DNA of 45,427 bases from a virus, in IMG/VR virus record IMGVR_UViG_3300043449_001239, positions 1 through 45,427 of that record; one strand, given 5' to 3'. The notes under the pieces were generated by a model. That model had not been told where the DNA came from. It did no database searches and saw only the letters and a list, made by a program, of their open reading frames with translations. How positions within the stretch are numbered: the first letter of the stretch is position 1; the number at the start of each line of letters is the position of its first letter. This document shows, one piece after another, positions 20,131 to 28,170 of this stretch. Both the position numbers and the translations under genes were made by a program.

Positions 20131-21075
20131 ATGTCCGAGACCACCGCAACCGTCGACACCGCAGCCCCCGCAGCGCCGCAGTCCATCCGCGAGCACTACG
20201 AGGCTGCTAAATCCGCACAGTCCACCATGGACCACGATGCGGCTGGGCCGACGAGCGGCGACACCCCGGATACGCCACCGGCTGAAGAAACCGATAAGGC
20301 AGCGGATCAGCCCGCCGAAACCGCCGAAACCGAAGACACGCAACTCCTAACCAAGGAAGAACTGGCTGCGCTCTCGCCGAAAGACCGTGCCAATGCCGAA
20401 AAATGGCAAGCCCGGCTCACGCAGAAGTCGCAGGCCATCGCCGCGCAATCCCGCGAGTTCGAGGAATGGAAAGGCGTCGCTCAGGCCCTGAAGTCGAACC
20501 CCGTTGAAACCCTGCAAGAACTTGCAAAGGCTAACGGGTGGACGATGCAGCAGGTCGCGAAAGACGCTGAAGCCGCCAAGACCATCACGGAAAGCGCCAT
20601 GGCGGAGTTGCCGGAAGAACTTCAGTTCATGAAGCCGTATTTCGATGCCGCTGTGAAGCAGGCCGTCGCGTCCATGCGTTCGGAGATTGCGCCTCTAAAG
20701 GAGTCGCATGCCCGGATGGCGGTGGAAGCCTCGGCCCGCGAGACAGAGGCGGTGATTGCGGCGTTCGGTGCCAAGCATCCCGGATGGGAAAAGTACGAAT
20801 CCGCGATGACGAAGCTCGGCGAAAAGCTCCAGCCCAATGGCATGGATGAGGGCGAGTACATGGAAACGCTCTACCACCTTGCCAGTCGGGGAGACGACGA
20901 AGCGCGCAAGACAGCGGCAGTCGTCAAGAAGATGGAGAATGCCGCCAAGGCATCCGAACCTTCAGGGGCGGGAGTTCCGGCAGCGCGTGTCGAACATGTC
21001 ATGCCGCAGGGAGCTGCGGGTGACATTCGGGCCGCATACGAAGCCGCCAAGCAGGGCGTCGTGTGGACCCGCTGA
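20131..21075 (+). CDS. Capsid scaffolding protein
   Basis: A 314-residue acidic, helix-rich protein starting MSETTATVDTAAPAAPQSIR after AAAGGAG. It contains LTKEELAALSPKDRANAEKW, a coiled-coil-like middle, EELQFMKPYFDAAVKQAVAS and a C-terminal GDIRAAYEAAKQG. Low-complexity N-terminus, charged helices and position between portal and major capsid protein are typical of scaffolds. An in-frame ATG at 20089 lies inside the terminator and is rejected. Confidence 0.75.
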   Translation: MSETTATVDTAAPAAPQSIREHYEAAKSAQSTMDHDAAGPTSGDTPDTPPAEETDKAADQPAETAETEDTQLLTKEELAALSPKDRANAEKWQARLTQKSQAIAAQSREFEEWKGVAQALKSNPVETLQELAKANGWTMQQVAKDAEAAKTITESAMAELPEELQFMKPYFDAAVKQAVASMRSEIAPLKESHARMAVEASARETEAVIAAFGAKHPGWEKYESAMTKLGEKLQPNGMDEGEYMETLYHLASRGDDEARKTAAVVKKMENAAKASEPSGAGVPAARVEHVMPQGAAGDIRAAYEAAKQGVVWTR

Positions 21076-21095
21076 CACGAAAGGTAGGGCAGTAA

Positions 21096-23020
21096 ATGCC
21101 TGCAACAAGCGAAACCAGAACTTACGATGCGCTGTTGTCCACGACCCTCGAAAATTGGGCCAAGGGCATCGGCGACACCATCACCACGTCCAACTTCTTC
21201 TACTACATGCTGAAGCGGTCGAAGAGCTGGATGGGCGTGGACAACCTCGGCGAACGTTGCCGCTACTCGCTGCGCTATGCCAACGGCAACGCAGACGTGT
21301 ACTCGGACTTGAACGTAGGTCCTGTGGTCGGCTTCGGCCGCGCGTAATACCTTGGAAGGTCAACGTGCTTGAGTTTCCACAGATTGCAGCCACGACAGAG
21401 CGTTTGGGCGTTGCTTCGGCCATTCGTCCCGCCATCGAAAATCGGGATGATGTGGTCGAGTTCCAAGTGCTCGGTGGTTCGGCAATAGGCGCAGAGCGTT
21501 CCGGTCCAATCGCGTCTTTGGCGTTTGGTAAACTGGGCACGATGGCGTCGAAACTCGGGCGGCTTTCTGAAGCGTTTAGGGGAACTAGATTGACCGGCAA
21601 TGATTCTGTCGCGGTGTTCGGCCCACATCAGGCGGGACGCTTCGGCGATGCGCTTGCGAGCTTCTTCGGTATGCCGATAGCCGAGAGCGTTAGTGTTGCC
21701 AGTGGCTTTTCCTTTCCTCGAAGCAGAGACAATTGCTTTGGTGGCATCAGTGTGATGTCGTCCCCAAAATTGGTTCCCGGTTCCTGTTTGCCGCTTCGCC
21801 ATGCAGGCGCGGGAGCAGGTAATGTGGGACCCCAAGGCAATATGAGAACGGCTTCGGTAGAAGGAAGTTCCGCAGATCGCGCAGTCAAAGTATTGGCCTT
21901 TTCGTGTATAAACGCGCACCATGCCTCCACAGCAAACGGGGTGAATTCAGGGAAACACTTAGACTCAACTCCAGAGTATAAGTCAATCCTGAGCCAAGCC
22001 AAAGCGGAAACGCCTTGGAAGGTGCAGAGACTAGGGGACGAGGCTAACGCGTCAAGCTATGCCAGTAACTCCCCCACGAGCGCCCTGCCCGAAAGGGATG
22101 ATATAGTCCGAGCTGCATGGCGACATGCAGAAGTAGGGAGTAAACGGCCCTACGATAACACTACTGACGACGTCATCGACACGACCCCCATGGACGGGAT
22201 CACGTCGGCATTCTTCAACTGGGTGCAGTTGGCGGTCTCGATCTCGATCTCTCGCATCGAAGAGCGGAAGAACAGCGGCGAATACGCCATGCTCGACTTG
22301 CTCGAAGAGAAGTCGAACCAGGCCATGGACGGCATCACGGAACGGTTCAACAAGGCGTTCTTGCAGGGCAACGGAATCAACTCCGCGACTGCGATCACCA
22401 CGCCGTTCACCAGCACGACCAACGGTTCGACGTTCTTCACGCCGCTGCCGTTGCTTGTCGGCCAGACACCAACCGCGGGCACCATTGGCAGCATCGCCGC
22501 CAACGTGTCCGACAACGGCGTGTCGTGGTGGGCGAACCAGAAGAGCGCCGCGACGGACACCAACTTCGCGAGCTTCTTCAAGGACCTCGACAAGCTGCGG
22601 AACAACTGCTCGAAGGGCGTTGGCGGAGCCCCCGACATTCACTTGGTCGATCAGTCGACATTCGAGCTGTACGTGGCCGCGCTCCGCAAGGACAACCGGT
22701 TCACGGACACCACGCGTGCCGACATTCCCTTCGACAACGTTGCCTTCCACGGCAAGCCGGTCACGTGGGATGAGTTCATGCCGAACTGGTCCGGAACCAC
22801 GACCGTGCAGAGCACGACTCAGGGTTCTTGGGTCATGCTGAACTCGAAGAACATCCAGGTGAAGTACGACAAGCAGACGAACTTCACGACTACGCCATTC
22901 GTTCGCCCTGAGAATCAGGACGCGAAGACGGCGCAGATCCTGTGGTACGGAACCCTCGGCTGCAACAACCGGCGCAAGCTGGGCGTGCTGTCCGACATCG
23001 ACACCACATTGACCTCCTAG
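21096..23020 (+). CDS. Major capsid protein, split by a group I intron
   Basis: Exon 1 (21096-21309) starts MPATSETRTYDALLSTTLEN and reaches RYANGNADVYSD. Exon 2 (22155-23020) continues YNTTDDVIDTTPMDGITSAF. Removing 21310-22154 joins them in frame (T|AT = Tyr72), giving 359 residues with no stop; without splicing exon 1 ends at a TAA at 21345-21347. Exon 2 has ISISRIEERKNSGEYAMLDL and FTTTPFVRPENQDAKTAQIL, as in phage major capsid proteins whose subunits build the shell. Splice points may be off by a few bases. Confidence 0.85.
21275..21922 (-). CDS. HNH homing endonuclease, antisense within the capsid-gene intron
   Basis: A 215-residue protein. It has an N-terminal zinc knuckle (FDCAICGTSFYRSRSHIALG, ITCSRAC), two NUMOD3-like repeats (GRHHTDATKAIVSASRKG and GYRHTEEARKRIAEASR), and a C-terminal HNH core (LCAYCRTTEHLELDHIIPIF, NAQTLCRGCNLWK). 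It should cut intron-less capsid genes so the intron is copied in. It is on the strand opposite the capsid gene, so it cannot be made from the late message, and its last 35 bases run into exon 1. Confidence 0.85.
   Translation of the reverse strand: MVRVYTRKGQYFDCAICGTSFYRSRSHIALGSHITCSRACMAKRQTGTGNQFWGRHHTDATKAIVSASRKGKATGNTNALGYRHTEEARKRIAEASRLMWAEHRDRIIAGQSSSPKRFRKPPEFRRHRAQFTKRQRRDWTGTLCAYCRTTEHLELDHIIPIFDGGTNGRSNAQTLCRGCNLWKLKHVDLPRYYARPKPTTGPTFKSEYTSALPLA
21310..22154 (+). ncRNA. Group I self-splicing intron in the capsid gene
   Basis: About 845 bases. Catalytic-core hallmarks: AATCCTGAGCCAAG (21985-21998, P3/P4 strand), a P5-like CCAAAGCG-GAAA-CGCCTTGG hairpin, GGTGCAGAGACTA with GACTA (22029-22033) pairing TAGTC (22104-22108) as P7, CCC-GAAA-GGG, and P9 CTGCATG-GCGA-CATGCAG (22113-22130). 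A P1 candidate pairs GGACTU at the exon end with AGGTCC, placing a U-G wobble at the cut after 21309. The intron would end with G22154. Boundaries are inferred from P1 and reading frame. Confidence 0.88.
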
Positions 23021-23107
23021 TGACGGGATAGCAAACAAGCGGCTGGAGCGTCACGACCCCAACCACAAAACGGCGAAAGCCAAAAACGCTTCCAAAAGGA
23101 GACACAC

Positions 23108-23563
23108 ATGTTATTTCAGAGAATCAATCGCGGATCGCCCGAGAAGATCTTCGTGGTGGTCTACAACTCGTACTCGACGGCTGCCATCACGAACGGTCAG
23201 TATGTCCCGTGGGACTCGCTGACCGACAGTGACGGGGTTAGCGTCACTATCCCGCAGGCCCGTACGTTGGGCGGCGGCATCGACGGGGCCGGGATCGTTG
23301 CCAGCGCGTCCATTGCGTCAGGCGACTACGGATTGGTGCAGGTGTACGGCTACCATTCCGCCACCCGCGTCCGGTCGTTCACCATCGGAATCCCGGCAAT
23401 CGCCAAGGGCACGCCTCTGTATGCCCCGGCGCTTGGCGTGTTCTGCTTGGAGAACGCGGTTTCCCATCAGACCGGCCTTCGCGTTTGGCCTATCGGGTTC
23501 GCTCTTGCGGCGAATTCTTCGTGGACCACTCTCGCAAAAGCCGTGTTCATCAAAGCTCTCTAG
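23108..23563 (+). CDS. Putative capsid decoration/cement protein
   Basis: A 151-residue protein starting MLFQRINRGSPEKIFVVVYN after AAAAGGAG. It is beta-rich (TNGQYVPWDSLTDSDGVSVT, YGLVQVYGYHSATRVRSFTI). Size, position right after the major capsid gene and composition resemble phage head decoration proteins; no defining motif. A strong terminator follows. Confidence 0.6.
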   Translation: MLFQRINRGSPEKIFVVVYNSYSTAAITNGQYVPWDSLTDSDGVSVTIPQARTLGGGIDGAGIVASASIASGDYGLVQVYGYHSATRVRSFTIGIPAIAKGTPLYAPALGVFCLENAVSHQTGLRVWPIGFALAANSSWTTLAKAVFIKAL

Positions 23564-23582
23564 TTAGAGGAGGGTTGAGGTT

Positions 23583-23607
23583 CAGGGAGGGGCAACCCTC
23601 CCTGTTT
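23583..23607 (+). terminator. Strong rho-independent terminator after capsid genes
   Basis: CAGGGAGGG (23583-23591), GCAA tetraloop, CCCTCCCTG (23596-23604), then TTT. A perfect 9-pair stem. It separates capsid genes from the sugar-modification module. Confidence 0.75.
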
Positions 23608-23618
23608 CCACAGTAGCA

Positions 23619-24248
23619 ATGACACCTACTTCACTTTCAATTCGCGAAACGATTCGCACCCAAGGATTCTTCCTATTCAAATCCGTCATCGACCCCTCGC
23701 TGCTTGAACACGCCCGAGTCAAGGCGTGGGAATCCGTGGCAGCCCATGCCGACAGACTCAAGGCGTTGGCTGAAGCCGGAGATCTGCCTTACTGCATCCC
23801 AATGCCGGTCAACGACCATGCTCCGCTTCTTGACCATGCAGAGGAACTTCTGAAGAGCATCGGCGCAGACCCGTATTGGCTGACAAACCTCATGCTCATA
23901 ATGAAAAATCCTCATGAGGGGCGGCGCTTTTGGCACACGGATTCGCCTGCGATTTTCGCCCCGTCCGAAGAGGACGCACCGGAACTGTTCGTACTGTACT
24001 TCCTTCAGAAGACAACGAAGGAGAACGGCGCGCTGTTGGTCGTTCCCGGATACGCCGAAGGACCTCAGCATAGCGAACGCGTAGCCACGCCAATAGAAGG
24101 CGAGCATGCGATTGAGACTGAACCTGGAGATGTTATCGTGTTTGATCCGCGACTACTTCACGGGTCGCTGGCGAACAATACCGATGAGCACAGGTTCAAC
24201 GTCAGGCTTTGGATTCAGACACGATGGAAGGAGAAGGATAAATGCTAG
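23619..24248 (+). CDS. PhyH-family Fe(II)/2-oxoglutarate dioxygenase
   Basis: A 209-residue protein with the phytanoyl-CoA dioxygenase layout: N-terminal RETIRTQGFFLFKSVIDPSL, the iron ligands H106 and D108 in RRFWHTDSP, a third ligand H181 in DPRLLHGSLANN, and a 2-oxoglutarate-binding Arg (R192 or R196 in HRFNVRLW). It would hydroxylate a small molecule, sugar, lipid or peptide. It opens the sugar module, just after a terminator, so it may modify the product of the downstream glycosyltransferases; that is inference. Confidence 0.8.
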   Translation: MTPTSLSIRETIRTQGFFLFKSVIDPSLLEHARVKAWESVAAHADRLKALAEAGDLPYCIPMPVNDHAPLLDHAEELLKSIGADPYWLTNLMLIMKNPHEGRRFWHTDSPAIFAPSEEDAPELFVLYFLQKTTKENGALLVVPGYAEGPQHSERVATPIEGEHAIETEPGDVIVFDPRLLHGSLANNTDEHRFNVRLWIQTRWKEKDKC

Positions 24249-24496
24249 GACGGGAACGGTACTACGTTGACGAGAATCGTGGTCACGACTACCTCATGCG
24301 CTGCAAGGACTGCCAAGCGCTCGTGACCTTCGACGTAATTACGAAGCTCGGTTGCTGCAACAAGTGCGGAAACAAGCGATTTGTGGAAATCACGCTCATG
24401 AACGACAAGGAAATGGCAGACGTCAAAAGCGGTGCCATTGATTTCGTTGACCGCGACAAGTTTCTTGCGGAGTTCACGGCGGTCGAGGGTTCTTGA
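24242..24496 (+). CDS. Small zinc-ribbon protein
   Basis: An 84-residue product with YLMRCKDCQALVTFDV and KLGCCNKCGNKRFVEI, two CxxC knuckles of a zinc ribbon, then DKEMADVKSGAIDFVDRDKF. It is coupled to the dioxygenase (7-base overlap) and the next gene (TTGA). Unknown role. Confidence 0.65.
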   Translation: MLGRERYYVDENRGHDYLMRCKDCQALVTFDVITKLGCCNKCGNKRFVEITLMNDKEMADVKSGAIDFVDRDKFLAEFTAVEGS

Positions 24497-25098
24497 ACAT
24501 CTGCGTGGCGGGCTGGTACTTCCGGCCTGCATTCCTTGAGTGCTTGGCTCGAAGCGGCTACGACACGTTTGTTGTCAAGCATCGCGAAGACATCTGCGGG
24601 CTTCCGTCGAAGCTGTACCCAAATGAAGGATTGGAGTTCGGGGCCTATCGTCAGTACGTTGAAAACCATTGGGATGGGGTCTCGGATGTGTTGTTCATTC
24701 ATGACGACGCAGAGTTGTCGTCGGTGGACGCCCTAGCCGACGTCGAAACCCTCGGGAGTCTCGGGGTGGAACAGGCATACATTTTCCCAGACGAAATTCA
24801 CGAGCTGGTTAACGGCGGCGCTCACGGACGAGCCATTTGGATGCGCGCAGACATCATCGCCAAGCTGAAAGACGATTTCCCTGCCGACATGCAGAATTCA
24901 GGCGTCAATGTTGGGCTCGAAGCCCAGCGTGGGATTCTCGCATTCCATAAGCGAATACTCGAATGTGGCAAGGACACGGGCGTCATTGCTATCGTCCCCC
25001 AGTTCACGTTCGGCCATCGTGGCCGGATTCATCAGCAAATGTTCGTCTATCGAAAAACCGGGCAGGTTCCGGGAGGTGTTGTGAATGTCAATGAATAG
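24493..25098 (+). CDS. Glycosyltransferase-like protein (GT-A type)
   Basis: A 201-residue product from a TTG start. MNICVAGWYFRPAFLECLAR resembles the nucleotide-sugar-binding start of small GT-A proteins. LYPNEGLEFGAYRQYVENHW and VLFIHDDAELSSVDALADVE give a DxD-like acidic site, and the C-terminal part has VPQFTFGHRGRIHQQMFVYR. It probably transfers a sugar, though the fold assignment is by pattern only. Confidence 0.6.
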   Translation: MNICVAGWYFRPAFLECLARSGYDTFVVKHREDICGLPSKLYPNEGLEFGAYRQYVENHWDGVSDVLFIHDDAELSSVDALADVETLGSLGVEQAYIFPDEIHELVNGGAHGRAIWMRADIIAKLKDDFPADMQNSGVNVGLEAQRGILAFHKRILECGKDTGVIAIVPQFTFGHRGRIHQQMFVYRKTGQVPGGVVNVNE

Positions 25099-26449
25099 CA
25101 GGATTCTCCTAGCGTCGCCGTGTTTTGGGAAAGTCGACCCGGAAATCCTCGAAGACTGGATGGCGCTGGCATACAACTGCGGCCGACGGATGCCAGAGTA
25201 CGACTTCTTCCTAGGGATCAAGTCGAAGTCAGAGCAATTTCGCGCACGCAACGTCATCGTCGAAGCCGCCCAACAGTACGACTGCGACCGGATACTGATG
25301 CTGGATGACGACATGGTGATTGACTGGGAGAGGAAGGGGCATCAAGCATATGAGTTTCTCCGCACGCTGATCGGCCACGACAAGGACATCTGCGGCATTC
25401 GCTACTATCAGCGCGGTCAGGAGTGCCTCCCTGTCTTGATGACGAAAATCAGCGATACCGGCTATCGCTTCCTGCGAGACGACGAAATCACTGGCGGCTT
25501 GCAGCAGGTCGACGTGGCAGGTGGTGGGTGCCTTCTCATCAAGACGAAGATTTTCGACCGAATCCCGTTCCCGTATTTCGATGCCGAGCACCAGTACGGG
25601 ACTGATGTTCAACTCTGCCGCAAGGCCGCTGAGAAAGGCTTCACCGTGTGGGCGGATACGTCCATCGAACTAGGCCACATGCGGAACGAGAAGACCGTTG
25701 TCACGAGCCGGAACCGGCATCAGTTTCAAGACAGCTTTTCGGCGCAGCCAGGCGTGAAGCGGACGTTTATCGCTTCTTCGCTCTACGAAGCGTTGATCGC
25801 TGATGCAATGGAGTACACAGATAACCCAAGCCGAGAAGCAGTAATTCATGGGAGCGCGTTCCTTGAAACCAGAAAAGAATCGGGACTGTCTGACCCGGAT
25901 TGGTATCGCGAGTTTCCGAAAGAGCGGATCTGTCGTCAGGTTTGGTTCAACGCCGAAAATGACCGCAAAAAGATGATGACCCAGTTCATTCTCGGGATGG
26001 TTCCGCCGAACACGCCGAAGCGTGTGCTGGATTTTGGATGCGGGATCGGGGTCACCGCCTTTGCGCTTGCAGAGAAGGGGCATCAGGTCACGGCGTGTGA
26101 TATTCGCGGCACAGGGACTCTTGAATTTCTGAAGTGGAGAACCGCCAAGTACAACGTGCCCATGACGTTTGTTGAATCGGAAGGGGGTCCGCCGGTTCTA
26201 GGTGACGGCAAGTTCGATTTCATCGTTGCCATGGACTCACTGGAGCATGTCGAGCAGTGGCGCGAAACTCTAGCAGTTTTGGCGAATCTTCTTAACCCCG
26301 GCGGGATTTTGTTCTCTAATAACGCGGTGTTGGATGATATGACGCAGCCTGAGCACTATGAACTCCACCCGAAGGATTTCATCAAGGCTTGCGTTGACGT
26401 GAACTTGATACCGCAAACGCACATCAGCTATCTCAAGACGGAGGGTTAG
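25085..26449 (+). CDS. Glycosyltransferase-methyltransferase fusion
   Basis: A 454-residue two-domain protein. The N-terminal half is a GT-A glycosyltransferase: RILLASPCFGKV, acidic DDD at 74-76 in RILMLDDDMVID, VDVAGGGCLLIKTKIFDRIP, GTDVQLCRKAAEKGFTVWAD. The C-terminal part (from about residue 310) is a class I AdoMet methyltransferase: RVLDFGCGIGVTAFALAEKG, VTACDIRG and FDFIVAMDSLEHVEQW. It could add a sugar and O-methylate it. The start at 25085 has GGGAGG upstream; ATG at 25091 is possible. Confidence 0.82.
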   Translation: MSMNSRILLASPCFGKVDPEILEDWMALAYNCGRRMPEYDFFLGIKSKSEQFRARNVIVEAAQQYDCDRILMLDDDMVIDWERKGHQAYEFLRTLIGHDKDICGIRYYQRGQECLPVLMTKISDTGYRFLRDDEITGGLQQVDVAGGGCLLIKTKIFDRIPFPYFDAEHQYGTDVQLCRKAAEKGFTVWADTSIELGHMRNEKTVVTSRNRHQFQDSFSAQPGVKRTFIASSLYEALIADAMEYTDNPSREAVIHGSAFLETRKESGLSDPDWYREFPKERICRQVWFNAENDRKKMMTQFILGMVPPNTPKRVLDFGCGIGVTAFALAEKGHQVTACDIRGTGTLEFLKWRTAKYNVPMTFVESEGGPPVLGDGKFDFIVAMDSLEHVEQWRETLAVLANLLNPGGILFSNNAVLDDMTQPEHYELHPKDFIKACVDVNLIPQTHISYLKTEG

Positions 26450-26453
26450 TCAC

Positions 26454-26756
26454 ATGCCTAAATCGCCGATTCGCTCACGAACCGTGTTCTTTTCCCCGAT
26501 GCGGGGGGTGGTGGATGCTTCCACCGGGGAACCGCCATTGCAGCGACTGGAATGGAACGCCGTGGACACGGATCTCGGGCCATGCGTGGAGCCGTACTCT
26601 CCTCCCCAGCTTGACGGTATTTCAGGGGGACAGCAAGTGGTTCAGGTGGACGCCGTGGACGCTTCTGCCTCCAGCGTCAAGATCATGGACAGCGGAGGGT
26701 TCCAGTCGCAATACGGAACCGGAGGCCCCATCGTTCCAACGGACTACAACGCGTAG
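26454..26756 (+). CDS. Hypothetical protein, 100 residues
   Basis: It starts MPKSPIRSRTVFFSPMRGVV five bases after the fusion gene and has VVQVDAVDASASSVKIMDSG. Low in charge, beta-like, perhaps a small virion protein. No family recognised. Confidence 0.55.
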   Translation: MPKSPIRSRTVFFSPMRGVVDASTGEPPLQRLEWNAVDTDLGPCVEPYSPPQLDGISGGQQVVQVDAVDASASSVKIMDSGGFQSQYGTGGPIVPTDYNA

Positions 26757-26764
26757 GCTTCTTC

Positions 26765-27547
26765 ATGAAGCCCACAGTCAAAATCTACGGATTCGGCTGG
26801 GTGGGGCGGGCGATGTTCGACTTGATTCCGTCTGCGTGGATTCACGATCCCATGCAGGGAATCAAGGAAGAGCGGACTGCGGATATTGCCGTCGTGGCGG
26901 TGCCGACGCCGCTCAAGAACGCCCGCTTGGATACGTCCATCGTTGCGGAAGTCATCGGGTCCTGCAAAGAGCCGCTGATCCTGTGCCGATCGACGGTCAT
27001 GCCGGGGTTCTGCGACTCCTTCCCGAACAAGGCCATCGTCTACCAGCCAGAGTACCTTGGGGAGACGGTCAAGCACCCGCTGCTCGACATGTCGGACCGT
27101 CCGTTCATGATTCTTGGCGGCAAGCCGGAGAACCGGCGCAAGATCATCGAGATGTACCAGTCCGCCTACAACGCGAATATCCGAATCCGGCAGGTGTCGA
27201 ACCTCGAAGCGGAGGTCATCAAGCTGTCGGAGAACCGGGCCATCGCGTTCAAGGTCGCGCAGTGCCAGGAACTGTACGATGCCTGCGAAGCGGCGGGGGT
27301 GGACTACTACACCATCCGGGACGCGGTGTACGGCGACGATCCGCGATTCAACCTGTTCTGGACGTTCATCTATCCCGACGCCCGGGGGTTCAACTCGAAG
27401 TGCATCCCGAAGGACGTGTACGGGTGGGCGGCATGGGCGGAGAGCCTCGGGATGAACCCGTCCCTGACGAACTCCATGCTGGCGATTAACGAACAGTACT
27501 TGGCGGCGCGGGCCTCAGCTGACGTCGTGGCAATGGCGCACCGATGA
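26765..27547 (+). CDS. UDP-glucose/GDP-mannose dehydrogenase-like protein, short
   Basis: A 260-residue NAD-dependent nucleotide-sugar dehydrogenase homologue: Rossmann KIYGFGWVGRAMFDL (residues 6-20), AVVAVPTPL, CRSTVMPGF, QPEYLGE (family NPEFLRE), EAEVIKLSENRAIAFKVA, and SKCIPKD with the catalytic Cys213 (family GSCFPKD). Usual members are about 400 residues; the C-terminal UDP-binding domain is missing. It would oxidise a nucleotide sugar to a uronic acid donor, although truncation leaves activity uncertain. Confidence 0.8.
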   Translation: MKPTVKIYGFGWVGRAMFDLIPSAWIHDPMQGIKEERTADIAVVAVPTPLKNARLDTSIVAEVIGSCKEPLILCRSTVMPGFCDSFPNKAIVYQPEYLGETVKHPLLDMSDRPFMILGGKPENRRKIIEMYQSAYNANIRIRQVSNLEAEVIKLSENRAIAFKVAQCQELYDACEAAGVDYYTIRDAVYGDDPRFNLFWTFIYPDARGFNSKCIPKDVYGWAAWAESLGMNPSLTNSMLAINEQYLAARASADVVAMAHR

Positions 27548-28170
27548 CCTTCGCAGAACTCAAGGCGTCCGTCCGAACGGAACTTGGCGAATCGGGCACA
27601 GCTTTCTTCACCGACGACGACATCGCGGAAGCTGTGAACGAGGGGTACGCCGAGTTGGCGGATGGCGCTGAGTTCTACGAGCGGTTCTGGAACATCGAGC
27701 TGCTTGAAGGCTGCATGTACTACGACCTGACGACGGTGCTGCCGGACACGTTTCTGTCGCCCCGGCGGGCCTACAGCGTGGAGCGGTCGACGTGGCTTCA
27801 GCCGAGCGATTACCGCGAGAAGGACACTGGCCCTTACCGGCAGTGGGAATTGGTGACAGGCGCGCCGCAGGAGTATCTGCTTCGGGGAAACTGGTGGTTC
27901 GGTGTGTGGCCGAAACCTTCGGTCAGTGGGGGGGTGATCCGCTTCTACGGCACGGCAATCCCAGCGGCTTTGTCCACCTCGACGGATGAACCGCCGTTCC
28001 CGACCGAATATCAGCATGGGATCATCGAGTACGCCTTGTTCGACCTTCTGGCGCAGCAGCGGGAAACCAAGAAGGCGCTCGACAAGTGGGCCTCCTACAA
28101 GCGATACGAGGAAGGCTTGCGAGAGTACGCCTCCGGCCGGCAGGGGCTCGCGCGGCAGGTGTCGCTGTGA
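27544..28170 (+). CDS. Head-tail connector (adaptor) protein 1
   Basis: A 208-residue protein. The start TFAELKASVRTELGESGTAF then DDDIAEAVNEGYAELADGAE matches phage adaptor/connector proteins built of a helical bundle docking under the portal. LARQ-type tail. It overlaps the dehydrogenase stop by ATGA and the next gene by GTGA. The following gene opens with the same LASVRTELAQRLG pattern. Confidence 0.65.
   Translation: MTFAELKASVRTELGESGTAFFTDDDIAEAVNEGYAELADGAEFYERFWNIELLEGCMYYDLTTVLPDTFLSPRRAYSVERSTWLQPSDYREKDTGPYRQWELVTGAPQEYLLRGNWWFGVWPKPSVSGGVIRFYGTAIPAALSTSTDEPPFPTEYQHGIIEYALFDLLAQQRETKKALDKWASYKRYEEGLREYASGRQGLARQVSL

Noticed and set aside
19464-20186. A 240-codon minus-strand frame over the portal end and terminator
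   Set aside because: It is a shadow of the portal and zinc-finger genes, with no start context and no recognisable domain.
20837-23020. A 727-codon open frame through the intron into the capsid gene
   Set aside because: Its 5' part reads the scaffold gene and intron out of frame; group I intron hallmarks and joining of two capsid exons explain the open frame better.
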